Source of the DNA: Bacillota bacterium | Lineage (GTDB): Bacteria > Bacillota > Clostridia > Lachnospirales > Cellulosilyticaceae | Assembly: GCA_023393125.1 (NCBI GenBank) | Contig: JAEWMQ010000092.1 | Span: 1-64,000, forward strand | Direction of reading: 5' to 3' | DNA length: 64,000 nt | Shown: in pieces, positions 7,757 through 16,422 of the stretch | Layout of the letters: every line of letters starts with the position of its first letter | Numbering within the stretch: position 1 is the first letter of the stretch | Program-made: the position numbers and the translations under genes | Notes under the pieces: generated by a model | What the model was told of the DNA's origin: nothing | The model's database searches: none | The model's input: the letters and a program-made list of their open reading frames with translations, nothing else

Positions 7757-9154
7757 TTATTCTTGCTCTTTATTAAAAATAAGGCGGAAACAAGTACCTT
7801 CGCCTAACTCACTACTTACTTCAATCTTGATCTCATAAAGCTTTGCAATATGCTTAACAATAGATAGACCTAGGCCAGTTCCACCGCTTTGTCTTGAACG
7901 ACCCCTATCCACTCTATAAAACCTCTCAAAAATACGAGGAATACTTTCCTTTGGTATACCAATACCACTATCTCTAATCGTAATGACTTGGTGCCTACTA
8001 TCTTCTTCTGTTGTAATACTAATAGCACCATTATCTGTGTATCTTACTGCATTGCCTAATAAGTTCATAATCATCTGAGATAGGTGGTCTTCACTCATAT
8101 TTTTAATGACTAGATCATTTTCCTGATTAAATATCATTTTAACCGCTTTTTTATCCGCTTGCTCTTGAAGCAAATTCATACTATTTTCAATAACACTTGC
8201 TACATTCACATCCTCATATTGCTGTTTATCCATACTTTCAATCTCAGATAACAGTAATATGTCTTGTATAAGACGATATAGTCTTTTTGTTTCAATTTCA
8301 ATGATATTTAGGAAGTGATAAGCTACCTCTTTATTTTCAATAGCTCCAGATTGCAATGTTTCTACAAAGCCTTGTATGCTCGTTAAAGGTGTCTTTAACT
8401 CATGAGAAACATTACTTACAAATTGATACTTCATTTCTTCTAACCCTCTAAGCTGAGTTACATCTTTAATGAGTAATAAGTATTCATAGACTTTACCACA
8501 CCTACCTACAGGTACCATGGTAATATAGACCATGTATTCTCCTAGCTTTAACTCGATCACTTGCATTTTGTTCGTTTTAAGACCCTCAGTAACAAGTTTT
8601 ACAAACTGCTCTTCTCTTAATAAATGAGTAATATGGCAATTGCTAGGTATAACGCCCTTTAATCCTAAGAGTTTTCTAGCTAACTCGTTAGTTTCATCTA
8701 TATATCCCTTTTTATCAATAACAATAATACCTTCTTCTAATGAGGAAAACATACTTTCTAATTTAGCTTTTTGATGTCTTAACTTTCTAATCGTTCCGCT
8801 TAATTCATCTCCCATATAGTCAAAAGCATGGGCTAGATTTTGTAGTTCTTCTATATCATAGTCCCTTAGTTGATGTGTGTATTCATCCTCTTTAAACTTT
8901 TTAGCATCCTCTGTTAAAGCTTCAATGGGATCTGTAATCTTTTTAATAGCACCTCTTAAAACCACATAAAGAATAACGCTGATAATGCTGGTTATGATAA
9001 ATATGTGGTAAATCATACGATTGACCTCACCTGATACCCAAGTAATTCCAGCCTCATTCATTAGTCTACTTCCCATTAAGGTAGCTTCTGCTGCCACTAC
9101 AATAAAAAGTATCCAAATAGCCACTAAAGTAGGCCAAATGATTTTATTTTTCAT
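7757..9154 (-). CDS. phoR: Phosphate regulon sensor histidine kinase PhoR
   Basis: A 465-residue membrane histidine kinase. Two transmembrane helices (about residues 7-27 and 50-68) flank an extracellular loop of only about 20 residues. A HAMP linker follows (70-125), then a PAS domain (about 130-235), a HisKA domain with the phospho-accepting His251 in VSNVSHELKTPLTS, and a HATPase domain with N, G1 (DSGIGIP) and G2 (GGTGLGL) boxes. The near-absent external domain fits sensing through the Pst/PhoU complex. It lies three bases after phoP, and proximity to pst supports the name. A general WalK-like role is the main alternative. Confidence 0.88.
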   Translation of the reverse strand: MKNKIIWPTLVAIWILFIVVAAEATLMGSRLMNEAGITWVSGEVNRMIYHIFIITSIISVILYVVLRGAIKKITDPIEALTEDAKKFKEDEYTHQLRDYDIEELQNLAHAFDYMGDELSGTIRKLRHQKAKLESMFSSLEEGIIVIDKKGYIDETNELARKLLGLKGVIPSNCHITHLLREEQFVKLVTEGLKTNKMQVIELKLGEYMVYITMVPVGRCGKVYEYLLLIKDVTQLRGLEEMKYQFVSNVSHELKTPLTSIQGFVETLQSGAIENKEVAYHFLNIIEIETKRLYRLIQDILLLSEIESMDKQQYEDVNVASVIENSMNLLQEQADKKAVKMIFNQENDLVIKNMSEDHLSQMIMNLLGNAVRYTDNGAISITTEEDSRHQVITIRDSGIGIPKESIPRIFERFYRVDRGRSRQSGGTGLGLSIVKHIAKLYEIKIEVSSELGEGTCFRLIFNKEQE

Positions 9155-9157
9155 ATG

Positions 9158-9868
9158 CTACTCCTTTACAAATCTATATCCTACACCACGAACAGTCTCA
9201 ATATACTCTCCTATACCATATCCCTCAAACTTGGCTCTTAGATAACGAATATGTACATCCACTGTACGTGTTTCTCCATAATAATCATAGCCCCATACTT
9301 TGTCTAAAATAACTTCTCTTGTTAAGACTTTTCCTTTATTACCCATAAGCAACTTAAGAATTTCAAATTCTTTATAGGTAAGATCTATTGACTCATCCTT
9401 AAAAGTAAGTAAATGGCTCTCTATATCTAGTTTCAAATCTTGATGTATAAGGAAATGATCTTCCTCTAACTTTTTAGCTGGAGCTTCATTTCTTTCTGCT
9501 CGGCGCAGTATGGCTTTTACTCTGGCCACCAGTTCTCTAACACTAAATGGTTTCGTAATGTAATCATCTGCGCCTAGCTCTAACCCCAATATTTTATCAA
9601 TTTCTTCTGATTTAGCACTCACTAATAAAATAGGTACACTTCTTAAATTTTCCTGATTCCTAAAAATACTAAGTGCTGTAATACCATCCATACCATGAAG
9701 CATAATATCTAACAAAATCAAATCAATAGGGCTTTCCCCTATGCTTTTCTGCATCATTTCCACACTTGTATAAATAGATACTATAAAACCATTTGCTTCT
9801 AAATTATATTTAATGAGTTCTAAAATATGTTCTTCATCATCAATTACAACAATATGTTTCTTATTCAT
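9158..9868 (-). CDS. phoP: Phosphate regulon response regulator PhoP/PhoB
   Basis: A 236-residue OmpR-family response regulator. The receiver domain has acidic residues DDEE near the start, the phospho-acceptor Asp54 in LILLDIML, and the conserved lysine in DDYITKPF. The C-terminal winged helix (about 135-235) ends in TVDVHIRYLRAKFE and VRGVGYRF, the usual DNA-recognition and wing sequences. Phosphorylated by the adjacent PhoR, it should bind the TTAACA repeats found before both pstS genes. The ribosome binding site is AGAAGGGTGAG. Confidence 0.9.
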   Translation of the reverse strand: MNKKHIVVIDDEEHILELIKYNLEANGFIVSIYTSVEMMQKSIGESPIDLILLDIMLHGMDGITALSIFRNQENLRSVPILLVSAKSEEIDKILGLELGADDYITKPFSVRELVARVKAILRRAERNEAPAKKLEEDHFLIHQDLKLDIESHLLTFKDESIDLTYKEFEILKLLMGNKGKVLTREVILDKVWGYDYYGETRTVDVHIRYLRAKFEGYGIGEYIETVRGVGYRFVKE

Positions 9869-10044
9869 TATCTCACCCTTCTATAATTATTATAAGCATT
9901 ATTGGCTAATATACTTTCTTTTACTATATTACAAGCTGCAAAAATTATAAAGTAAAATTTACATACACTTTTTTATTTTTGTCTGGATATACTAAGCTGT
10001 ATAGAAAGAAATTTTACTTGAAATGATTTTAAGGGGGACTTATT

Positions 10045-10479
10045 ATGCCAACATTACTTACTAAACAAGAACTTGAAACTCACCTCTATGATTTCTATTC
10101 AATACTCCAAGACTTTGATTATTCTTGTATAAAAAATGTTACCTTCCTTAACCTAGATGCATTCTTTGCTTATATGGAAAATGTAGAAGGAAATCCTTTT
10201 GAAAAACATTATGAAGCACTGCAAGAAAAGTTAGATGCATTGCAGCCTTACTTACCCTTTGTCTCTTCTTCTAGAGCTAATGAATTTTTAGAAGCTCTCA
10301 GCCGCACGCGTAACGATGATGAGGTCAAGCAAATCAAAATAGATTATACAAAAATTCTAAGAGATGACTTTATTAAATTTTCTAGAACAGTGACAACAAC
10401 TGAAAGCTGGAAACATGTTATTAATACCTGTGAGGAAATTAGGCTCAGAAAAGAAGAAATGCTCCTTGCACTTCGTTAA
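10045..10479 (+). CDS. Protein of unknown function, 144 residues
   Basis: A complete small gene with an AAGGGGG ribosome binding site nine bases before the ATG and a terminator right after the stop. The product is acidic, predicted all-helical and rich in aromatic residues in the first half, with no signal peptide, membrane segment, cysteine motif or metal site that I can see. I do not recognise the family. It is divergent from phoP with 176 bases between. Nothing in the sequence fixes a role. Confidence 0.75.
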   Translation: MPTLLTKQELETHLYDFYSILQDFDYSCIKNVTFLNLDAFFAYMENVEGNPFEKHYEALQEKLDALQPYLPFVSSSRANEFLEALSRTRNDDEVKQIKIDYTKILRDDFIKFSRTVTTTESWKHVINTCEEIRLRKEEMLLALR

Positions 10480-10486
10480 CTTCTAT

Positions 10487-10523
10487 AAGATAATATAAGT
10501 CATATACTTGTATTATCTTTTTT
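10487..10523 (+). terminator. Intrinsic terminator
   Basis: AAGATAATA and TATTATCTT form a stem, extended by AAGT/ACTT, followed by TTTTTT. It ends the 144-residue gene eight bases after its stop codon. Confidence 0.8.
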
Positions 10524-10551
10524 GTTATTTTTAATTAAGTAAGGAGCTTTT

Positions 10552-11475
10552 ATGCAAAAACAACGTTACAAAACCCTTAATACCTTTTTACGAGAAAAAC
10601 ATGGTACTAAGGTCATTAAACTTTCCATAGATGGAGGCTTTACTTGTCCTAATAGAGATGGTCGTATTTCATCTAAAGGCTGTCTATTTTGTAGTGAACG
10701 CGGTAGTGGTGACTTTACCTTTTCAAATGAGCACTATATTACAAGTCAGCTTTCTATGGCTACTGAACTACTTTCAAATAAATGGGGAAATGCTACTAAG
10801 TATATCGCTTATTTTCAAGCTTTTACTAATACTTATGCACCTTTAGAAGAGCTTAAACAAAAATATGAGGAAGCCCTAGCTTTCCCTGGTGTAGTTGGAC
10901 TTGCTATTGCTACTAGACCAGATTGCCTAACAGATGATATCATCGCTTATTTAGGTGAACTTAGTAAGCATACACATCTTTGGGTTGAACTAGGCTTACA
11001 AACGATTCACGAACCCACTGCTAAGCTCATCAATCGCGGCTACTCTCTAGAAGTATTTGATTCAGCCATTCAAAAATTGTCCGCTTATTCTATTGAGACT
11101 GTTGTTCATCTCATCTTAGGACTTCCCCATGAAACTAAGTCTGACATGCTAGCTTCTGCTAGATATCTTTGTAACTTACCACTACAAGGTATTAAGTTAC
11201 ATATGCTGCATATTTTAGACAACTCTCCTTTAGGCCATTATTATAAACTTCATCCTTTTCCTCTTCTTACAGAAGAAGCGTATATTGAACTTTTAGGTGA
11301 TATCATTACCTTATTACCTCCAGAATTTGTCATCCATCGCTTAACAGGAGATGGCCCAAAAGAACATCTCATTGGTCCTACTTGGACTAAAAACAAACGT
11401 CATGTTCTTAATGGTATTACCAAATATTTTAATGAACACGACATCTATCAAGGTAAATATTTAAACAAATATTGA
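10552..11475 (+). CDS. Radical SAM protein, TIGR01212 family (YtqA/YhcC type)
   Basis: A 307-residue radical SAM protein. The cluster-binding cysteines are C32, C44 and C47 (spacing C-x11-C-x2-C, ending CLFC), an atypical spacing that marks this family, followed by the usual TIM-barrel motifs such as GLAIATRPDCL and WVELGLQT. The reaction catalysed by this family is not settled in my knowledge; RNA or small-molecule modification has been proposed. The start at 10552 is preceded by AAGGAG. It is followed 56 bases later by a DUF4364 gene and may be co-transcribed with it. Confidence 0.85.
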   Translation: MQKQRYKTLNTFLREKHGTKVIKLSIDGGFTCPNRDGRISSKGCLFCSERGSGDFTFSNEHYITSQLSMATELLSNKWGNATKYIAYFQAFTNTYAPLEELKQKYEEALAFPGVVGLAIATRPDCLTDDIIAYLGELSKHTHLWVELGLQTIHEPTAKLINRGYSLEVFDSAIQKLSAYSIETVVHLILGLPHETKSDMLASARYLCNLPLQGIKLHMLHILDNSPLGHYYKLHPFPLLTEEAYIELLGDIITLLPPEFVIHRLTGDGPKEHLIGPTWTKNKRHVLNGITKYFNEHDIYQGKYLNKY

Positions 11476-11531
11476 GTTTAACTTACTTTTAAGATACAAT
11501 AATAATAATAATAAGTGTGAGGAGGCAAGTT

Positions 11532-12056
11532 GTGAATATTAATCATGAAGACTTTACAGTCAATAAACTCATCGTACTCTATCTTTTATCGCAAGTGAAA
11601 ATGCCTCTTTCTTTATCTCAGATGACACAAATAATTCTTGAAAGAGGTTACACAGACTACTTTTCGCTTCAGCAATATCTGACTGAGTTAGAAACTTCTA
11701 AGTTTATTACCATCTCTAAGCAAAGTAATGCATCATACTTTGAAATTAGTTCTAAAGGAGAAGAAGCTTTAGAATTTTTCTCTTCTCGTATTCCTGAATT
11801 CATAAGAAAAGAATTAGACCTATTTATAGAAAACAACTGGAGAAAGTTCAAAAGTGAGTTAGACATTCATGCTGAGTATACTCCTAATAAAACCAATGAT
11901 TATATCGTTCACTGTAAGGTAACAGAAAATCACTCTATACTCATTGATTTAAATATAAGTGTGGGTTCTAAAAAACAAGCTGTTGAACTCTGTAATAAAT
12001 GGAAAACCAATGCCACTGAGCTTTATGGTGAAATTCTGCAATTGCTTTCAAAATAA
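11532..12056 (+). CDS. DUF4364 family protein, winged-helix-like
   Basis: A 174-residue cytoplasmic protein. The first 90 residues look like a winged-helix DNA-binding fold (NKLIVLYLLSQVKMPLSLSQM, then a recognition-helix-like FSLQQYLTELETSKFI and a wing), as in the Clostridia-wide DUF4364 family. I place the start at the GTG at 11532 because AGGAGG lies at 11520-11525, six bases ahead. An earlier in-frame GTG at 11517 would put the ribosome binding site inside the gene. A transcription-regulator role is inferred from the fold only. Confidence 0.8.
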   Translation: MNINHEDFTVNKLIVLYLLSQVKMPLSLSQMTQIILERGYTDYFSLQQYLTELETSKFITISKQSNASYFEISSKGEEALEFFSSRIPEFIRKELDLFIENNWRKFKSELDIHAEYTPNKTNDYIVHCKVTENHSILIDLNISVGSKKQAVELCNKWKTNATELYGEILQLLSK

Positions 12057-12096
12057 AAGAGTAGCTAGATTATTTTCTTAGCTACTCTTTTATTTT
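12055..12096 (+). terminator. Intrinsic terminator
   Basis: AAAAGAGTAGCTA pairs with TAGCTACTCTTTT around an 11-base loop, followed by a T-rich run. It overlaps the stop codon of the DUF4364 gene. Confidence 0.85.
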
Positions 12097-12102
12097 GCTT
12101 CA

Positions 12103-12129
12103 TTTACTATAATGATTCATTATAGTAAA
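12103..12129. repeat. Perfect 12-bp inverted repeat
   Basis: TTTACTATAATG, a 3-base centre, then CATTATAGTAAA. It lies between two terminators that face each other and lacks a T run, so it looks more like a third hairpin or a protein site than a terminator. Confidence 0.5.
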
Positions 12130-12132
12130 AAT

Positions 12133-12172
12133 AAAAAACCTCTGAGCTCTTAAATCAACTAAGCTTCAAAGG
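12133..12172 (-). terminator. Terminator of the tRNA-Gly/tRNA-Pro transcript
   Basis: Read on the minus strand, CCTTTGA-AGCTTA pairs imperfectly with TAAGAGCTCAGAGG and is followed by TTTTTTATTTTT, about 30 bases after tRNA-Pro. Confidence 0.6.
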
Positions 12173-12202
12173 ATTGATTTTGACCTAACTTATGAATAAA
12201 AA

Positions 12203-12277
12203 TCGGGGTGACAGGACTCGAACCTGCGGCCTCCTGATCCCAAATCAGGCGCTCTAGCCAAACTGAGCCACACCCCG
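12203..12277 (-). tRNA. tRNA-Pro (anticodon TGG)
   Basis: A 75-base cloverleaf. Acceptor CGGGGTG pairs with CACCCCG, the discriminator is A, the anticodon stem CCTGA/TCAGG encloses loop TTTGGGA, and the T-loop is GGTTCGAGTCC. CCA is not encoded. Confidence 0.97.
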
Positions 12278-12281
12278 TAAG

Positions 12282-12354
12282 AGCGCGAAACGGGACTCGA
12301 ACCCGCGACCCTCTCCTTGGCAAGGAGATGCTCTACCAACTGAGCCATTCGCGC
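12282..12354 (-). tRNA. tRNA-Gly (anticodon GCC)
   Basis: A 73-base cloverleaf. Acceptor GCGCGAA pairs with TTCGCGC, the discriminator is T, and the anticodon loop is TTGCCAA. CCA is not encoded. It lies four bases before tRNA-Pro in the same transcript. Confidence 0.97.
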
Positions 12355-12356
12355 AT

Positions 12357-12389
12357 AATCTTCATCGTTTCTGTTATCCGACGAAGATT
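12357..12389. repeat. Inverted repeat upstream of the tRNA pair
   Basis: AATCTTCATCG (12357-12367) pairs with CGACGAAGATT (12379-12389), with one mismatch. It lies between the end of the acidic-protein gene and the 5' end of tRNA-Gly. There is no T run; it may be a weak terminator or a processing hairpin. Confidence 0.4.
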
Positions 12390-12446
12390 ATATTATCATA
12401 TTTTAATTTTAGTGTCAACACGTTTAAATCTGAAAAATAACTATTT

Positions 12447-13427
12447 TTATTTGCAATTCCTAATCACTGCTATTTGCTTATCTATATGTTTTTTTAACTC
12501 ATTTTCATAAGCATAGTGTGGCGTTACATTCCCAAAAAAGGTTTTAAGAATCTCATCAATTTGTTGTTGTTTTAACTCTTTATTAGGGTCTTCTTTTTTA
12601 GGTTCCACAAATAAATTGTTTTCTTCTAAATGATTCCCCCCATAATACACTTGCTGTACTTCTTTTTCAATAGCTGATACTACCGTTATAGGCTTTCTCT
12701 CTTCTTGATTAGTGCTAGCAACTTCTTCCTCTGCACTTCCCTTTTCAGCTACTACTTCAGCTGTTTGCTGATTCTCTATGTTTATCACATTCTCAATTAA
12801 TACTTCTGATATTGTTTCCTTATAACCTTCTAATTCTTTTTCTTCAGCTAAAAGTTCGTTAATTTCAGCAGTCATTTTTTCTTGTAATGTATGAATTACC
12901 TCTGGGTCTTCTTCTCCAATAATTGTCCTATTAGATACTATCCCTGTAATTTCTTCTTTTTGTTTATCTATAGGTATACTTTTAAATGGGCTATTTTCTT
13001 TATCTTCTACTGCTTCTCCAGTATCATCCTTAATAATAGCTCTCGGTGGCAACTCTATTTCTTGTATCTTTAAGGTACTAGCAATCTGCTCTAGCTTTTG
13101 TGCTTTAGCAGCATTCATTACTTTTTTAGGCGGTACTACTTTTACTTCCTCTACTTCACCTTCATCAGCTTTAGTCAGGAACTGTCCCATGGTATGCAAG
13201 GTATTATAAATATCTTGTGTTACCTTAAGTTTAGCTTCCTTTGCACGTACCTGTTTTGAACGGTTTTCTCTCATTCTTTTAGTATGTGGAAATTCCAAGT
13301 CTGCAAATAAATCTTTTTTAGGAGTTGTATGAAGAGAGTTACGTAATTCCAATTCATCCTCTTCATCATCTAGCATCGATAATTCAAGCTTGCCTTGCTT
13401 TAAATAATATTTATCTGATTTATTCAT
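12447..13427 (-). CDS. Acidic protein of unknown function, 326 residues
   Basis: I do not recognise this protein. It is highly charged, very rich in Glu and Lys, and of low complexity from about residue 110 to 290 (EEE, EVVAEKG and EEVAST runs). It has no cysteine until its last few residues, no membrane segment and no signal peptide. The N-terminal 80 residues and a C-terminal segment (about 295-326, HYAYENELKKHIDKQIAVI) look more ordered. It reads as two short structured ends joined by a disordered acidic linker. I use the ATG at 13427, six bases after GGGGG; an upstream GTG would include the ribosome binding site. It starts 37 bases after engB on the same strand and is probably the last gene of the lon-engB operon. 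Confidence 0.75.
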   Translation of the reverse strand: MNKSDKYYLKQGKLELSMLDDEEDELELRNSLHTTPKKDLFADLEFPHTKRMRENRSKQVRAKEAKLKVTQDIYNTLHTMGQFLTKADEGEVEEVKVVPPKKVMNAAKAQKLEQIASTLKIQEIELPPRAIIKDDTGEAVEDKENSPFKSIPIDKQKEEITGIVSNRTIIGEEDPEVIHTLQEKMTAEINELLAEEKELEGYKETISEVLIENVINIENQQTAEVVAEKGSAEEEVASTNQEERKPITVVSAIEKEVQQVYYGGNHLEENNLFVEPKKEDPNKELKQQQIDEILKTFFGNVTPHYAYENELKKHIDKQIAVIRNCK

Positions 13428-13464
13428 GATTATCCCCCTATTAAAAATCTCCACTAATCCTTTG

Positions 13465-14055
13465 TTAGTTGATTTCTTGCATTTCCTCTATGATCTTCCA
13501 AAGTTCTTCTTTTCCTTGCTTTGTTTCAGAAGAAAAGCCTATTAACTTATCTTCTGGCATTAAGTTAAGGCCTTTTCTAATCATAGATAGGTGTTTCTGA
13601 ACTTGGCTTCTTTTAATTTTATCCATCTTAGTGGCTACTACAATCACTTCATTATGATAGTGTTTAATCCAATCATACATCATTTTATCATTATTGCCAA
13701 CTTCATGTCTAATATCAATTAATAAAATAACCTTTTTTAATTGCTCTCTTTTTTCTAAATAACCTTCAATTAGTTTTCCCCAACGTTCTCTATCCACCTT
13801 TGATACTTTTGCATAACCATATCCAGGTAAATCTACAAACATATACGTATCTTGAACACTATAAAAGTTAATTGTTTGTGTTTTCCCTGGTTGAGAACTC
13901 GTTCTTGCTAATGCTTTACGATTAAGCATTGCATTTAGTAATGAAGATTTTCCTACGTTAGATTTACCTGCAAAGGCTATCTCTGGCATATCATGTACTG
14001 GGAATTGAGACGAGAGTCCCGCTGTCATAATCATTTCTGCTTTTGTTACATTCAT
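13465..14055 (-). CDS. engB: Ribosome biogenesis GTPase EngB/YsxC
   Basis: A 196-residue GTPase with all G motifs: G1 GKSNVGKSSL, G3 DLPGYG, G4 TKMDK and G5 SSETKQG. Family members assist late assembly of the 50S ribosomal subunit and are essential in many bacteria. It follows lonA by 18 bases, the same order as in Bacillus (lonA-ysxC). The ribosome binding site is GAGGAG. Length is normal. Confidence 0.96.
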   Translation of the reverse strand: MNVTKAEMIMTAGLSSQFPVHDMPEIAFAGKSNVGKSSLLNAMLNRKALARTSSQPGKTQTINFYSVQDTYMFVDLPGYGYAKVSKVDRERWGKLIEGYLEKREQLKKVILLIDIRHEVGNNDKMMYDWIKHYHNEVIVVATKMDKIKRSQVQKHLSMIRKGLNLMPEDKLIGFSSETKQGKEELWKIIEEMQEIN

Positions 14056-14073
14056 TTCGTTTCTCCTCTTCGC

Positions 14074-16383
14074 TTAATCAAAAACATATTGTAATACTTC
14101 ATCCATTGTTTGAACAAAATTAATTTCTATTCCTTCTACAATATGACTCTCTAGCTCTTCTACATTCTTTTTATTTTGACTTGGCACAATTACATGCGTT
14201 ATTTTTGCACGCTTAGCTGCTAATAACTTTTCTTTTAAACCACCAATAGGTAATACTCTACCTCTAATAGTAATTTCTCCTGTCATGGCTAAATCAGCTT
14301 TAACAGGTTTATTAGTTAATGCAGAAATCATCGCTGTAGCCATAGTAATTCCTGCTGATGGCCCATCTTTTGGTACTGCACCTTCAGGAATATGAATATG
14401 TAAATCATTCTTTACATAAAAATCTTCTGCTATACCTAACTCATTTGCCTTTGAACGGATATAGCTCATGGCCGCCCTGGCAGATTCCTTCATAACATTA
14501 CCCATCTGTCCTGTTAATTCAAGTTGTCCCTTTCCTGGCATGCGATTTACTTCAATTGACAATGTATCTCCACCTACACTTGTCCAAGCTAATCCTCTTA
14601 CAATACCTACTTCTGGCTCTTTATTTTTCACTTCATACTCAAAAATAGAGCTTCCTAAATACGCTTCAAGCTTTTTAGTTGTGATTTGAACACTTTCTAC
14701 CTCTTGCTCTACTATTTCTTTAGCTGCTTTTCTGCATACTTTAGCCAGTACTCTTTCTAAGCCTCTCACACCTGCTTCTTTTGTATAGTGTTCAATGACA
14801 TAAAGGATATTGGCTCTTGAAAACTTAATTTGTTTCTTATTTAAGTGATGCGCTTTTAATTGATTAGGTAATAAGTACTTCACTGCGATTTCTAATTTTT
14901 CATGACTTGTATAACTTCCTACCTCTATAACTTCCATACGGTCTAATAATGGCTTTGGAATAGTTGATAAGCTATTAGCTGTCGCTACAAATAAGACTTT
15001 AGATAAGTCTAGTGGAAGTTCCAAATAATGATCTTTAAAGCTACTATTTTGTTTGCTATCTAGAATTTCAAGCAAGGCTGCAGCTGGATCACCTTTAAAA
15101 TCACTAGCCATCTTATCAATCTCATCTAATAAAATAAGTGGATTCATAGACTTAGCCTCAGAAATACCATAGACAAAACGCCCTGGTATAGCACCTACAT
15201 ACGTTCTTCTATGACCTCTTATTTCAGCTTCATCTCTCACACCACCTAAAGAAATGCGCACATCATTCCTTCCTGTAGCATGAGCAATTGATTTAGCTAT
15301 TGAAGTTTTACCTACTCCTGGTGGTCCCACTAAACATAAAATAGGTGCTGGTGATTCCTCCGCTAGACTTCTAACTGCTAAGTACTCTAATACTCTTTCC
15401 TTAACCTTTTCAAGACCATAATGCTCTTTATCTAATATTTCAGCTGCTTTTTTTAATTGAATATTTTCTTTAGTATAGTTATTCCATGGAATATCTAATA
15501 CCGTTTCTATATATGCTCTGATGTTCCCGTTATCTGGCGAAGTAGATGGCGTATTCTTTAATCTTCTTATTTCTTTTTCTACTTTTTCTTTAACAAACTC
15601 TGGTACATCTTTTAGTTGTTCATTATATTTGTCAATATCACCTTGAATACCATCTTTATCTCCTAATTGCTCTTGGATAATCTTAACTTGCTCTCTTAAG
15701 AAATATTCTTTTTGTGATTGATCTATATTTTGCTTAACCTTCGTAAAAATATCTTTTTGCAGTGTTAATATTTCTATTTCCGTCTCTAATATAGCGACAA
15801 TCTTAAACATTCTTTCTTTTAGATCTATACACTCCAAAATAGCCTGTTTTTTCTCTACTTCTAAAACAATGTGACCAATAATAATATCCATCATCTCAAT
15901 ACTATCTTTTAATCCTAGTATCCCATATAATACCTCATCTGTAATACGAGGGTTAATAGAAGCATACTTTTCAAATAACTCGGCAATTGTACGTATAAGT
16001 GCTTGTTGCTCCTTATCATTTTTTACAAGCTTATCCTTTATTACTTCTACATCTGCACATATACAGGTTCCTTCTTCTTGCATGGATAAGATTTTTGCCC
16101 TAGCAGTTCCTTTGACAATTACTTTAAGTTGACCTTCCCCTACTTTAACTGTTTGCTTAATCTCTACTAGAGTTCCAATTTCATATAAGTCTTCTTGCGT
16201 TGGTTCATCTACATCTGCATCTCTTTGCGAAACGGCTAAAATCATTTCACTTTGTTTCATTGCTTGTTCTATAGCTTTTAACGATTTTTCCCTTCCTACG
16301 TCAAAGTGCATTACCATTTCTGGAAATATTGTTACTCCCCTTAACGGAAGTACTGGTATATCTTTAATTTCTTTTTTCATCAT
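14074..16383 (-). CDS. lon: ATP-dependent protease Lon (LonA)
   Basis: A 769-residue LonA. It has an N-terminal substrate-binding domain (1-200), a coiled-coil region, an AAA+ domain with Walker A GPPGVGKTSIA and Walker B LLDEIDK, and a C-terminal peptidase with the catalytic serine in PKDGPSAG and the lysine in the GGLKEKLLAAKRA segment. It degrades misfolded and regulatory proteins in the cytoplasm. It is transcribed after lonB and before engB, 39 bases from the former. Two adjacent ATGs at the start are possible; GGGTGG lies just ahead. Confidence 0.97.
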   Translation of the reverse strand: MMKKEIKDIPVLPLRGVTIFPEMVMHFDVGREKSLKAIEQAMKQSEMILAVSQRDADVDEPTQEDLYEIGTLVEIKQTVKVGEGQLKVIVKGTARAKILSMQEEGTCICADVEVIKDKLVKNDKEQQALIRTIAELFEKYASINPRITDEVLYGILGLKDSIEMMDIIIGHIVLEVEKKQAILECIDLKERMFKIVAILETEIEILTLQKDIFTKVKQNIDQSQKEYFLREQVKIIQEQLGDKDGIQGDIDKYNEQLKDVPEFVKEKVEKEIRRLKNTPSTSPDNGNIRAYIETVLDIPWNNYTKENIQLKKAAEILDKEHYGLEKVKERVLEYLAVRSLAEESPAPILCLVGPPGVGKTSIAKSIAHATGRNDVRISLGGVRDEAEIRGHRRTYVGAIPGRFVYGISEAKSMNPLILLDEIDKMASDFKGDPAAALLEILDSKQNSSFKDHYLELPLDLSKVLFVATANSLSTIPKPLLDRMEVIEVGSYTSHEKLEIAVKYLLPNQLKAHHLNKKQIKFSRANILYVIEHYTKEAGVRGLERVLAKVCRKAAKEIVEQEVESVQITTKKLEAYLGSSIFEYEVKNKEPEVGIVRGLAWTSVGGDTLSIEVNRMPGKGQLELTGQMGNVMKESARAAMSYIRSKANELGIAEDFYVKNDLHIHIPEGAVPKDGPSAGITMATAMISALTNKPVKADLAMTGEITIRGRVLPIGGLKEKLLAAKRAKITHVIVPSQNKKNVEELESHIVEGIEINFVQTMDEVLQYVFD

Positions 16384-16422
16384 TTTTCCACCCTCTAAAA
16401 AATTGCCACTTACGCATTATCA

